A stretch of DNA of 64,000 bases, from assembly GCA_963576565.1 (NCBI GenBank), contig CAUYVT010000110.1:79819-143818 (forward strand). Direction: 5' to 3'. Under the pieces are notes generated by a model that saw only the letters and a program-made list of their open reading frames with translations, ran no database searches and was not told the origin of the DNA. Each line of letters starts with the position of its first letter. Positions within the stretch are counted from its first letter, which is position 1. The position numbers and the translations under genes are program-made. Below, piece after piece: positions 31,477 through 43,259 of the stretch. Source of the stretch: Aspidapion aeneum (Eukaryota; Arthropoda; Insecta; Coleoptera; Brentidae).

Positions 31477-32740
31477 TAATAACGCAGCCACCGATAAAGA
31501 CCGGCCATGGCGTGTTATAAGCAAGTCGGCGGTCACGTGATCTTAGGAGTCCCAGGATTCTTATTGTATTGCTTAATATATTATATGTTCTTACACAATC
31601 TAAATAAATTAATTATATACAAGTCTTTTAAAATTGGACATATCAAACCTAAGCTTTCAGTTTTTTAATTTTTTTTTGAGTGTCATCATCTTTGTCTGAG
31701 TTCTTATTCAAAGATTTATTAGCAGACACTAAATCATTGTGCTTTTTAATAAAATTATGTTAAAAAACTTTACATGCCCTTAAACTAATTTTTTCAAGCT
31801 TTGACAATAGTTTTTCTCCACAAAAACACTCGCTAGAGTATCTGAAGAAAAATTTTCAATATAAAACATTTCACAATAATTTATTAAAAAGAAACAAGTG
31901 ATTTTGTGAATAAGTGAGATGGTTTTCACACTCACTGAACTGAATGTAGTGGTCGTCAATAATTTTTTGAAAAATTATCCAGCACAAAGTTTAATATATA
32001 TTTCATTAAAGTGTAAGTTAACTACCAACTCATGTTCTTTTAAAAGCTGTATCTTACTTTTTAAATATTTCACACTACCAGAGAGATTACTATCTGTTAA
32101 CCATATTTTACAAATCAGTTTTTTTAATATTGCGAGGGTGCGGAAGACATATTAACGTAGTATTGTAAATTGACGTGTATTATGAAGCCAACATTAAAGT
32201 GTATCCACAATATCTTGGATTCTCAGGTTACCTTTTTAAGAGACCTAATTGTTCAATAAGAAATAACAACTGAACACATTTTTCACTCTCTCTATCGAAA
32301 ATGTCACTAAGGATGTCTATTACTTGATCAATCTTATCCAAGATCTTATCTTTTACCACTTCTTTCCCATTTGCAACATATTAGGTTTCAGTTTTATAGT
32401 TGGACCGACAAGGAACAACACTAATTACACGTTCGCGGCATTGTTTATCTTATAGGTTATCTTATCGAATTTTCTTTATAATTTACTCATTAGCCATTAA
32501 TTATTTTAACGTAGCCCACTACAGTCTTTTTCGTGGGCTGCGTTATTTTAATAACTTTGATAAAATTCACATAAAATTCGTGCCCGAATTAAAAAAAAAT
32601 CGAAGTAAACAAACATACCAAAACTGAAAACACATGTTTTATAATGACAGCGGGCCGTGAGGCGTTTTTTTGTGAGCCTCCTACGGTCACGTGATATTTC
32701 CGCGCCCGGGCCGGTCTTTCTCGTGGGCTGCGGGTTAATA
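31477..32740. mobile_element. Dead P-element-like transposon
   Basis: The left end (31477-31548: AACGCAGCC, AAAGACCGGCC, GTCACGTGATCTTAGGAG) and right end (32674-32738: CTCCTACGGTCACGTGA, GGCCGGTCTTTCTCGTGGG) are imperfect inverted repeats of about 65-70 bp. Between them the minus strand carries a relic of a P/THAP9-type transposase. A secondary hairpin (AACGTAGCCCAC / GTGGGCTGCGTT) lies at about 32510-32550. No clear target duplication. Confidence 0.65.
31975..32146 (-). pseudogene. P-element/THAP9-like transposase fragment
   Basis: The minus strand reads L-P-H-P-R-N-I-K-K, then after a one-base shift in a seven-A run, D-S-N-L-S-G, Y-L-K, L-L-K-E-H-E-L-V and N-E-I-Y-I-K, ending in TAA. LPHPR..KKL and D-E-(I/M)-(Y/H)-I-K are family marks of P-element and THAP9 transposases around the first catalytic Asp. 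Here that Asp is Asn. With the frameshift and stop the protein is dead. More decayed pieces lie on both sides within 31660-32390. Confidence 0.7.
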
Positions 32741-33770
32741 GTAAGAAGCAAAATACACAGACTTAAAGCTTGTGAAAGTTGATGCTATCGTCGAATGCTA
32801 AAAATTTTATGAACTGACTAAGTCGCGAATTAAGAACTGATGCAAATATTTCAAAAAGAAGAAGAAATTAGTCTAACTGAAAAATAAACGTTTGAAATAT
32901 TTTGGTTATACATCTTGTGCTGAACTTAATCAAGAGAAAAATAAATGATAAAAGAGTGCCAAGTAACAACAAGAACGTCCTGGCTAAAGAAGTAAAAAGG
33001 CTGGCACGACATTACGTCAAAACAACTATACAGAGCAGCAGCAATAGAGATTCGAATTGGCATAATTATTTGCAAACCTCCGCTAGGGGATGGAACTTCA
33101 AGAAGAAAAAGAAGTCGCACTAGTCAATCTCTTTCGACTATCCTGAAGCCGCTGAAAGTCTTCCTTAACTACCGTATGAATTGGCATATTCTTCCTCTTG
33201 TGTCTCCTTGAGTTTCCAATCTTTGCACTCTGGGTAGCGGCTAGCTCTAGGAAAGGCTCAAGGCCGAAAATTCTTTGCTTGGTTTGGTTCGGTCAGTCGC
33301 ATGCTTATCGACCTCCTTTTTACCAGGGAACTCATATAAACAATATTGCAATGTACCCGGTGACCCCACACGGGAATGGGACAATTCGCCGAGAGAATTT
33401 TTATTTTAATGTTTCGTGTGTAGTAAACACCATGCGAACAGGGGAGCTATGATTTAAGAAAAAACAAGTTACATTTAAACAGAAATTTAACAAAAATTCT
33501 CACGGCGAATTATACCCGCGGCGGCTCGGCACGCGGCGAATTTTTCCCTACCCTATTTACACAATAAGCGAATTTTGAAGCAAACTTTACAAAATAGATA
33601 TATGCACACAGAGAGAAAACTGCATTAATCTATCATTTACAAGTACCGCGATAGTTATAACCATTAAAAAAAACAACCAATTTCTCTGACATCAATGTAT
33701 AATCGATTTCGCGAGGGTCATCGTTATATTTCCTCATATTCTTTAAATTTCCTTTTCAGTAAATTGTCTG
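32741..33770. other. No gene recognised
   Basis: Slightly less AT-rich than the surroundings. Frames of up to 84 residues, none with a recognisable domain. CTGTTGCAG at 33767-33775 may be a splice acceptor for the exon that follows. Confidence 0.45.
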
Positions 33771-33775
33771 TTGCA

Positions 33776-33980
33776 GAACTGTGGATCTTGAAGTGTTGCC
33801 TTCACATCTGGCACTATATTATTTACACAGTTGCCAAATAGTCCAGGATTTAAAAGGTTATCTCCAAAATGGTGAAGTTTCCACAGACTTGCTATATGAA
33901 CTTCTTTTCCTGCTTTTATTTAAGATGGATTTTTTTCAAGGGTTGAAACACCTTGTTAATTACAAAGAAGCGATAGGAGT
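33776..33980 (+). CDS. Possible internal exon of an unknown host gene
   Basis: After the acceptor-like TGTCTGTTGCAG an open frame begins T-V-D-L-E-V-L-P-S-H-L-A-L-Y-Y-L and continues with helical, Leu-rich sequence (L-L-Y-E-L-L-F-L-L-L-F-K-M-D-F-F). A weak donor, GGA|GTGCGT, falls at 33980/33981 in frame. Balanced composition and amphipathic helices look more protein-like than any other non-transposon frame here. The frame in fact stays open to 34077. I do not recognise the family; it could also be a transposon piece. Confidence 0.3.
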
Positions 33981-35473
33981 GCGTCAAGATGACTGTTGTT
34001 CATCCCTAGTTCCAGAACGGATCGAGAACTCATATATAACTAAACTTACCAAAAGCGCTGTAGGTCGTCTTTCCTAGATTATCGCTGTTTAGAATGCTTC
34101 GATGCATTTTAAGGACTGGCCGATGCAAAAGGGGCACACATGACGAAATAGGAATAAAAAGAACACTATTAAGTGAGAATAAGTTTGTCTTTTCCGCGGA
34201 CCAAAACTATAGCCCACGTACAATGAAAATTTTGTGGGTCCTTGATGGATTATTTGAAGGGTTACTATTTTATTTCTGTGAATATTTTTAGTTAATAATA
34301 AGTGAAATAATGTGAATATTGTAGCAAAACGATTTGTTATTGGAAATAAAACTAAACATTTTTAACAGTAAATATATTTTTTAAAATGTTATGTTAGGGT
34401 CTTGTCTTAATTCTGCAGTATTGACCATATGATTTAGCGTATTTTTTATCTTTTGACTTTTCTTCAAAAAGTTTTTAATTTTCGAGAAAATCACAAAAAC
34501 TGATATTTAAGACGTTTGGGACTTTATATCTACCAAAGTTCAAGGAGGATTTTTACAAAGAATGAGGAAGTGTCCCAGATGGCAAGGAATAACTATACAA
34601 AAATTCAGCCAGTTTTTTTTTGGAAAAGCAAACTTCTGGTTCTCGTTTTTGTTAGTCTTTTATTCGCTTACCAAACTAACGAGACAAGCTAGATTTCCAA
34701 CCTTGACACTGGATGGTGTATGCCTTTTTAAATTAATACCATCGGTCACATTTAAATTGAGCAGTAGCAAAACTGGGCATTTATCCAATAGGATAGAAAA
34801 TCCAATATAAAAATACCGAGAAAAACAACTAACGAAGGGTTTGGAAATAAATCAAATTTGGCATATAAATACCTGTGGTCTTACTTTTATGAGGTTAAAG
34901 GCTTAACTACGACTATAAAAGTACTTTTCAGAATCAAAAGCTCAAGTTGAAAATATACAGGGTGTTCCATTTAAAAAAACGAATTATGTTTCGTGTGCTT
35001 GTGGTGGTGAAATTATTCAAATGTTTTTTGAAAATTTACTTTACTTTTATTTTATTTTATTAAAACAAATGTAAAAAATAGTTATTGCGAGATTTGATCA
35101 AAAAATATCACCCGGTACGTAAATATAATATTTTATGTTAGGGCTCGTAAATCTCGTGTTGTGAATGTGCCTGATACGCATTTGGTGCATTACTTTTATG
35201 CTAGTACTTTATCATATGCATCAGGATGTAAAGCTGTATGTAGAAAGTAGAACTCAGTGCTTATGAGTTTCATGAGTTACGAAGTAAGCAAGGAAATGAA
35301 TTTTCATCGCATTCCAGTTGTCTAAAAGTATAAAGAGAAGCTACGAAAAATCCTGAATTGGTACCATAATTTAAATGTGTAGTTATTCAAACTGACATCA
35401 TATCTCTTTAAATGGAGAGTTTTTCGAAAAAACCATTTACCAATATTGACAAGCACTGAAGCACGTCTTTTCT
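33981..35473. other. No clear gene; possible 3' UTR and interspersed-repeat tip
   Basis: A 65-residue frame at 34094-34291 is followed by AATAAA near 34344, which could suit a last exon, but no homology is visible. ACAGGGTGTTCCA at about 34958 resembles a motif often seen at ends of insect interspersed repeats. Confidence 0.35.
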
Positions 35474-35605
35474 CATGAGCGCACCTTGGGACCCACCTCC
35501 CCCACAAGCATAATTTTTATAAAAGAACATAAAATACGGCATTATTTGGTCTCGGACCCCCCCAAGACTCTCCCCTCAGTAGACAAATTCCTGGGTGCGC
35601 CAATG
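35474..35605. mobile_element. MITE, GGGCGCACC family, 132 bp
   Basis: Left CATGAGCGCACC and right GGGTGCGCCAATG are inverted ends. Flanks TCTTTTCT and TGTTTTCT match at 7 of 8 if the right border is moved by one base. Related to 16824-17124. Confidence 0.65.
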
Positions 35606-35697
35606 CTGTTTTCTGTGTCAAATTAGGTCAGGTCAGGTTGGCCGGTATCATATAGTCTAAGATTTTACATAATTAGTTTGCTGTTCGTATCCCAGGA

Positions 35698-37063
35698 TCA
35701 TAATGAAAAGGTTTTTCGTGGGTAGTATTCTTTGGGACGTTTCGTCTATAATCTAGACTTTCCCAACCCTAGAATAGAATAATTTTTATTGAACTTAACT
35801 GTCAGTAATAGCAAAGTCTTATGGTTTTTTTTTGTTTTATGTTTTAATTTAAACTTACTACCTAGAGTTAATATCAGAATATTTACAAAAGGTGAAACTC
35901 AGGTTTAGGCATAAAAAGGAGAATTTATGAAAAATTATTTTTGCACGCCCCTGATTGTGCTCAGTGGTCATCTAGGGTACAATGGCGTACAAGGTTTGAA
36001 AAGGTCAATACTTGGGTTGCCTCACAGCAAATTTGGTGGCTATAGGTTAAACCGGGAGAAACGTCAATCTAAAAATCAGAGAAAGTACAATTTTATGAAA
36101 AAAAATTCATATCTCGGAAACTAAAGAGAAATTTAAAAAACTGAGAAATTACTTTTTTTGGCTTTAGCTGACTGTCATTTTGTGTCATTAAGATCTATTT
36201 AAAAAAATCGTACGGGAAATGGGAACCGTGCAAACTTTCGCACTTTTGTTACACTTGCGTTGTAGCCACCCTGTAAAGCTATCTGTCAAGCGCCGGACAA
36301 CAAGGAAACCAAACATTAAAAGAGGATCATCAAAGCTATATCACATAGAAAATTCTATGGGAATTGACCGTTTCGTTTAGGAAAAAATTTACTTTAAAAA
36401 TGTCCAAAAAAATGGAGTGGCTTACTTCAATTTTTGAGCAGTTTATTTTAAAAATGAAAAAATATTTAGATTTTTTACAAAAGCTTCTTTTTAGACATTG
36501 CCTAATAAGATGTGCTGTCGAGGGATAAATTCGTTTACTTAACGATATCTTTAATGTTCAAAGTTTTAATTTTTATTTCTGTCTTTTATACTGTTTTATG
36601 TTTGAGTGGTGAACGCAGCCAACAATGTGCGAATCACCTACTTACAACAAACCAATCTTATGGGTTGTAAACACATAACCTTACAAAAAATAATGATAAG
36701 CCAGTAAACAAATTGAATAAAACTAGAAAATTTTTACATTTAAAAGTATATTAAACAATATAATTGGTTGTTGTTTTAAAAAAATATAATGTTTGTTGAG
36801 TGTGTTGTCCTGCGAGAGTAGTCTTATTGCAAAACTCTAAAAAACTCTGACGTTATTAATTTTTTACTGTGATTTAATTTACTTAATTTTATAAGTTAAT
36901 ATTCTATATTTTAATAAGGGTTTTTTTTTCATCGTTTCTATTTCATGTGTTCTATTCTAGGGTTGAGAAAGTCTAGATTATAAACGGAACGTCCCAAAGA
37001 ATACTAAGAGTTTTTATTGCCTTAGTCCATAACCCACGAAAAACCTTTTCATTTTACATGTTT
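35698..37063. mobile_element. Inverted-repeat element, ~1.37 kb
   Basis: The left arm (about 35698-35785: AATGAAAAGGTTTTTCGTGGG, then TTCTTTGGGACGTTTCG and CTAGACTTTC) is mirrored at about 36950-37063 (CTATTCTAGGGTTGAGAAAG, CGTCCCAAAGAATACT, CCCACGAAAAACC). The right arm has about 20 extra bases. The interior shows no transposase. Confidence 0.7.
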
Positions 37064-37429
37064 TGAAAAGCACTAAAAAAAGCGCGTTGCAGCTTGGCGT
37101 ACCAGCCAGCGTTAGACACTAAATTATTCCTAATAATATATCTAAAGTACAAGGATAGAGCCAGTGGATATGGGTAGCTTCTGCAGACTTTTAAAAATTA
37201 AAATTTTTATTATTTTTCATACCATACACAGTCAGTGTTGCCAGATTACACTACTAATCGTGTAATTACTTACTACAATCCTCACGATTTTGAAATTCTG
37301 CTAAAGAAATCGTCACACTTAATAAAAATCTGAAGAGATTGCTAAAAAATTATCCACTAGATGATAGCGAAAATGATGTACCATTGTAGAAAAAAAAATT
37401 GAAGATAGGAGGATTCGCTAAAATTTCCA

Positions 37430-37690
37430 AATTTGACTAAGTTTGTTTTTCCAGTTCTTTGTTTGCCTCATTCTAGCGTGGCTGTAGAGAGGATATCCTC
37501 CCAAATCAATCTGATTAAAACACAGTTTCACAATAAATTAAAAACAAAAACAACAGAGGGTCTTTTGTACACAAAAAGTTACGAATTTACTTTGAACAAA
37601 AATGTTACCAAAAAACTTGGTTACAGTAGGCTACTATATCTAGGTAAAACGGAAAGCAAAGACTCGAGCGATTCTGAGTCGTCTTCGTAA
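37430..37690 (+). pseudogene. hAT transposase C-terminal relic
   Basis: The frame reads C-L-P-H-S-S-V-A-V-E-R-I, then S-Q-I-N-L-I-K-T and G-L-L-Y-T-K, the dimerisation end of a hAT-superfamily transposase (LPHSSA.VER.FS...N.IKT). It finishes with an acidic Ser-rich tail and TAA. Upstream sequence from 37250 has stops in the same frame, so only the tail remains. It differs from the hAT relic at 18.6-19.0 kb. Confidence 0.75.
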
Positions 37691-38823
37691 GATAGTTTTA
37701 AAATATAGGTACCTAGTGATGTCCGTATGTATCTCTATATTTATTTTATTTGTTGTTTTAAAAATAATGCCGTTGCATTAGTATCTATAAAAATAAAAGA
37801 AATATATATTATGTTGTCTGTATTTTTTTTCGATTTATCATATGTATTTTATTACTTGTTTTTACGTATTTTATGAAAACAAAGATATTCAACATTTTCA
37901 CGACTTTACACGATTTTGGCAGCCAAATTACATGATTTTTCCGTACTTCATCTGGGAACACTGTACACAGTGCTTTACAGTGAGCAAAAACTAATGTCTG
38001 TGAATTTAGAACTAAAATTATTTTGCCTAACAAACTTTTTATGTTCTAAAAAAAGATTATAAACGCGTAAAGATTTTATCTAGTTTTAGAAATAATGCGT
38101 GCTCATAATGATAAAAATATTTTTTAATTTTCACCTTTGTAACTGATTCGAAAAGTTGTCAGTCTAATGTTTTTTTAAATAACTCTGCATTAAAAAATGG
38201 TTCGTTCATTCAATTAATTGTTATTTTTAAAGAACATTGTTTTGAGAAACTGTTTTTTAAAGGAAAACAAAAATATGAAGGATTTACTTATAGAACGAAA
38301 TAAACTTGTTAGTCTATAGGATTCAAAACTAAGATCAAAAAATCAGTGTGTTTGGTATGAAGAGACAGAACAGGAAATTTTATGAAGAACTATAAGAGTA
38401 TTGTTTAAATATTTTTTTTTGCCTAAAAATCTTGTAGGTTAAACCGGTAGAATTAGTAGGAAGTAAAAACAAACAAAATTTTTAGTAAGAAAAATTACTG
38501 AGAAAACTACAAACCGATTGCGAAATTATTGGGCATGGCAAATCCTTTCGAACTTTGTGACATGCAAAGTTTATTTAGTGGTTGTCAAAGCTACATTTTT
38601 ATATTATTCTATTTCCAATAAAACTCTAAATTACCTGAGCTATTAATTAGAAGAATTATTTAACTAATTAGATCTGATTCATCAATTCGTCGGCGTCGGT
38701 TTTATTGGGGGAAATTCAAAGATTTAGGGTTATATATTTTCCTTATTTACTCAGTCTGTTTAGGATTAGCGACACAAAATTACAAATATAATTACATCGT
38801 AACCAGGTGGGAAACCCCTATTC
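37691..38823. other. No gene recognised
   Basis: AT-rich spacer; no repeat or frame that I can support. Confidence 0.5.
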
Positions 38824-38827
38824 TTAA

Positions 38828-39111
38828 GGACACTCACCGTAAAGGCCTGACATTGATATTTTTCTCGGTTTCGCATTGGCGGCTCGGTTTTGATTTTAAA
38901 GATGTTGTTTTATACAGTCTCAAAAAATTTTGGTGCAAGCAATTTTGAAAGCCTATCATAATTAAATAGATCTTTAGACTGTGTTAGAACCGCATTTTTA
39001 AAATAAAAACGAGCCACCACTACGAAACCGAGGAAATCATGTCAAAAATTATAACTAAAAAATCAATGTCAGGCTTCGCTACCTATAAAACTTGCTTCAG
39101 GATGAGTGACC
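38828..39111. mobile_element. TTAA-flanked hairpin MITE, piggyBac-like
   Basis: TTAA at 38824-38827 and 39112-39115 flanks ends GGACACTCACC (left) and GATGAGTGACC (right). The arms pair further (GCCTGACATTGAT / ATCAATGTCAGGC, CTCGGTTTCG / CGAAACCGAGG). TTAA is the piggyBac target. Length 284 bp, no coding sequence. The arms are diverged, so the insertion is not recent. Confidence 0.75.
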
Positions 39112-39115
39112 TTAA

Positions 39116-39847
39116 CTATACTACCCTCGTTAGTTAAAAGGCCGCAAAGAGGCCTTATTACCCTAAGTTGTTGCGACGTTTAAACTAATGGGGGCAGTAC
39201 AACAGCCATGATGACAGGCCTCGTTGGTCATAAAGCTGAGATTAGGAGCTCATTTGCAGTGGATTAATCCAGGGATGTGCCGTAGTCTATCAAATCTCTT
39301 GTCTACGCGTTTCTTACGTATTCGATACATCCACGTTTTCCCATATAGGTTATGTAAACTATGTTGAAATCGAAGACAACCGAATATTGCATTTCTTTAA
39401 AAAATAGGTTTTATTTAACTAAGCTTAGCTCTAAAAAAATTGGAATTATCTAAGGCCTTAAAAGATATAATTAGGTATAAGTATGACAAATAAAAAAATA
39501 TGTATTTTATATTTTTGTCATTTATTTTTGGCTCTTATAATTTTCATGTTTTACTTCGGTTATCATTACATCACATAATAGTTTAGTGGCCTATGGTATC
39601 GTATGGGATAGTCGTGGAAGATTTTTTATAAGCTAGCCAAGATCGATTGGTAATAGATCACACAATTTTAGGTCAACCAGTGTTTAGGAATAGGAGGGCC
39701 TGTGTGACGACATAAAACCAAGATGGCGGCTTTTTTCATGTTTTTTTACAAACTTTGGCTTTTAACTTTTGCTACATTAGCGTTACAGAAAAACTGTTAT
39801 TAAGTTTTTTGTTTAAAATAGAACACTAATTAAGATAGTGTGGAAAT
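39116..39847. other. No gene recognised
   Basis: AT-rich spacer between two inverted-repeat elements. Confidence 0.5.
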
Positions 39848-40483
39848 TATAGTCTATGGACAAATCGTCCTAAAAGGGGGTTTCGTGTGCAAGTCGTGCC
39901 AACTTTTTGCCGATAAGCCAAGTTTGTTAAGGGCACTCCATAGATCAGGTTTTGACTTGTTGTCATTCTGGTAAATGCGTTTTTTAAAGATATGGCCCCC
40001 ACCACTTTTTTTTGCACGATACTTTTTAAAATGATGTATCTTTCTTAGAAATAGTCGTAGAGGGTTGCAAAATGAATCAGTAAACACCCGCAATAAAATA
40101 ACTTTCCATTATATTTTTCAAAATTTTGCTCCGTTTTTTTAGAAAAAATAAAATAACTGATTTTTTTTTTTGTATAGCTAGTAAAGTAAGTAAAAGTTAT
40201 AGAATGAACATTTTTCTTTAATTTGGTGTATATAAGTCTTATATAGATGTATATTTTATATTTATTTCAATAAAAAAACATTTGTTGTCACCAAAACGAC
40301 TACCGAAGGTGTATTACCGTACGCGGACGCCTATATGGCGGAGCGCGGTTTTACGCAGCAGAGGCGTCTAGTAAAACAGGTGATTTCTATTATTATTGTT
40401 ATCGTTGTTTGATGGACATTATCAAACAACATTGTTATTAACAAACGTGGAATTTCGTACCCGTGCATTTAAAAATCAAACAA

Positions 40484-41188
40484 GTTTCGTGGCTAATCGG
40501 GCAAAAAGGAGTTTTGGTTTCCCTCATATTTTTCCGTGGGTAGCCTGAAAGCTTAACCTCACGGGGGTCCAAGATCTAATGGACACCTAATAAGTGTTGA
40601 CAGTTAACTGTTTCGTCCTTATGGGAGTCCTCAGAACACTGCTGGTCAATGTGACAAATCTTGCGAAGTTAATTAGACGGTTTTGTCGCTAATCAAATAT
40701 AAATAGTGAGAAAACTATCGCAAGAAGCGCCATCTACCGAGATACGAGTTAGTATTATTTGGCTTAAAAATTCCGTTGATTGACGCTCACTGTCTTGATG
40801 ACGGGTAAAAATGCAATATGCGTTGATCCGGCCGGAAAGACAAAGAGCTGTCGTAGGTCACGGACTATAGTTGTTTTCTTTTATTTGCATTCGATCTTTT
40901 TATTGATCGATATTGTTCGCCTGCTTTTGTTTTTTGTTTCTCTCGTATCTCGGTAGATGGCGCTTCTTGCGATAGTTTTCTCACTATTTATATTTGATTA
41001 GAGACAAAACCGTCTAATTAACTTCGCAAGCAGTGTTCTGAGGAGTCCCATAAGGACGAAACAGTTAACTGTCAACACTTATTAGGTGTCCATTAGATCT
41101 TGGACCCCCGTGAGGTTAAGCTTTCAGGCTACCCTCGGAAAAATATGAGGGAAACAAAAACTCCTTTTTGCCCGATTAGCCACGAAAC
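40484..41188. mobile_element. 705-bp foldback element with 247/265-bp arms
   Basis: Left arm 40484-40748 and right arm 40942-41188 are reverse complements with only about four mismatches outside one 18-bp insertion in the left arm (TGGTCAATGTGACAAATC). Ends are GTTTCGTGGCTAATCGGGC and GCCCGATTAGCCACGAAAC. The 193-bp centre has no coding frame. No clear target duplication. It is the best-preserved long hairpin in the window, so probably a recent insertion. Confidence 0.88.
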
Positions 41189-41593
41189 GTTGTTATTGTT
41201 ATTTTTAAAAGTGACTATCAATAGACGAAAGTTTTTACAATATAGTGCAGGTGCTAGAGGTAGTTGAGTATGCAAAATATGAGGACCGCAATTTGACAAT
41301 GGATCCTAGCTAGGTCACAGACTAACGATTTGGATGTTGCCGGGCAAGTTTTTGGTCCAATATTTTTTATCCCTCCTCCTTATATAGTCGTGTTCGAAAT
41401 TCTAAAAATGTAACTAAGTTGACGCCCTAAGACACCATGACATAGAAATGGATCAAAAATGTGTAAAATCTAATTTAAAAATAAAATTATATTAGTTTTT
41501 TAAATTTTAGCTGGAAAATACCCCCCAGACTCCCCAAATCCTGAAATTTTTAGATTTTTTTTAATTTTCTTAAAAACTAAGTTTACAGTGGGG

Positions 41594-42380
41594 TACGACT
41601 AATGACAAACTCTCCAGCGGCGTCCGTTTATTGAGGTAGTGTAAGTAAATTTAAAAAAGAAACATGTTTATTACAGGTTTTATCCGATTTTCTTAAAAAC
41701 CGAACTTTATATCAAAAAATTAAATGCACACTTTGTTATAAATATTAAAATTGCCTTTTAAATGATGTATAATAAGGTAATGGTAGTTTTATCTATAACC
41801 GATTAGGAGCGTCCGTAAATAAAATCAATTTTGAAAAATCACTAAATTTATCAATTTATCCAATTTTCTCAAAAATTAAGCTTTTTGGAAAAAAAATATT
41901 TTTCCGTTTATTGTAGAAAATAAAATTTCCTTTTTAACAATGTATTAGTCAGTGGGGTCAGGCTAATGACAAACTCTCCAGCGGCGTCCGTTTATTAAGA
42001 AAATATAAAAAAATTAAAGAAACCACATAGGCTTTACCCGATTATCTTAAAAACCAAGCTCTCTATCAAAAATTGTGACCCATAGTCGATTGTAGACAAT
42101 AAAATTTCCTTTTAAACGTGTATAATAGTGTAAGATTTATCTTCAGATTAAAACTTCACAGACCTGTGCAACTAAAATCAATTTTTACAAATCACCAAAC
42201 AAATTAATTCTGTTACAAATTTTTTCCAATTTTCTCAGAAACTAAGCTCAATTGACAAATATGTGTTGTATACTTTATTGTAGGAAATAAAATTTTATTT
42301 TTAACAATGTGTAAGTAAGTCAGTGTGGTTTATTAATTAATGACAAACCCTTCAGCGACATCCGTATATGGGGGTCAATT
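41594..42380 (+). repeat. Tandem array, ~365-bp units made of two ~180-bp halves
   Basis: TAATGACAAACTCTCCAGCG followed by GCGTCCGTTTATT occurs at about 41600 and 41963, and diverged at about 42338. Between them a half-unit carries GGAGCGTCCGTAAAT (41806). Every half ends with a block like GATTTTCTTAAAAACC...GAAAATAAAATTTCCTTTT. GGCGTCCGT also occurs in the MITE ends at 26647. Confidence 0.7.
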
Positions 42381-43259
42381 AAAAAATAAAATAAATAAAA
42401 TCATTTTTGTCACATGTTTCACCCGATTTTTTTTTCGAATATTAAAAAAAATACATTCTTTAAAAAGTATTTTTTTAATATATTTTAAATCAAGTAATTT
42501 AACCTTTGTTGTATTAAAATCGGATAAAAAATAAAAAAGATACAATTTGTTTTTAAATATGCTTTTCCGCCATATTGAATCCGTCATATTTAAAAAAAGG
42601 CGCGATTATCACAATGACAATAAGTCAAAACCTGATCTGCTAGGTATGTTAAACAAATTTTAGTTACTTTCAAAAGGTTCTTATGGTTTCCAGTTATTTG
42701 GAAATAACTTAAAAACTAATTAACGCATTGGAACACTTGAACCAGATTTGAATAAAGAATCAAAATAGCTATCTTTTTTATATAAAGTTTTTTTTTCTAG
42801 CTCCAATAGATTTAGAAATAAAAAAAAAATTACCTTTTTTTTTAAATTTTTTTATTTTTTTGACAAACACAAAAAATATATCTTTTCTGACCAATACATT
42901 TTTAAGTAAATTACAAAGCAAGTATTTTAAACTTTGTTCCATGAAAATCGGATAAGAAATAAAAGTTACAATTTTTTTAAAGTAATGCCTTTCCGCCATT
43001 TTGAATCCGCCATATCTTTCAAAAAACGCATTTACCAGAATGACAACAAGTCAAAACCTGATATATGGGACGCCCCAAACCAAGTTAGCTTATCGGCAGA
43101 AAGTTGGCACGACTTGCACACGAAACTTGATTTGTCCATAGACTATTAGCTTGATTTTATTGATCATCAAAACATTCGTGTTCAGGGTGAACGGTTTAAA
43201 ACTTTATCTGGTTGTTCGTCGGGAATGTTCAAAAAAGGACAAACTAAAAAGTTTCCTGT

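Larger units (their letters stand above)
39848..43146. mobile_element. 3.3-kb transposon with ~155-bp terminal inverted repeats
   Basis: The left end 39848-40005 (TAGTCTATGGACAAAT, GTGCAAGTCGTGCCAACTTT, CAGGTTTTGACTTGTTGTCA) is reverse-complemented at 42994-43146. If the element is TAGTC...GACTA, the three bases on each side are TTA, a possible 3-bp duplication as in PIF/Harbinger elements. No transposase is readable. The interior holds a 705-bp hairpin element and a tandem array. A weaker third copy of the inner repeat (GACAATAAGTCAAAACCTGAT) is at about 42617. Confidence 0.7.

Noticed and set aside
39854..43149. Conserved peptide I-Y-Q-N-D-N-K-S-K-P-D in two frames, taken at first for a gene family
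   Set aside because: The two frames are the two terminal inverted repeats of one transposon, so the likeness is explained by DNA repeat identity. Kept only as a finding to test.
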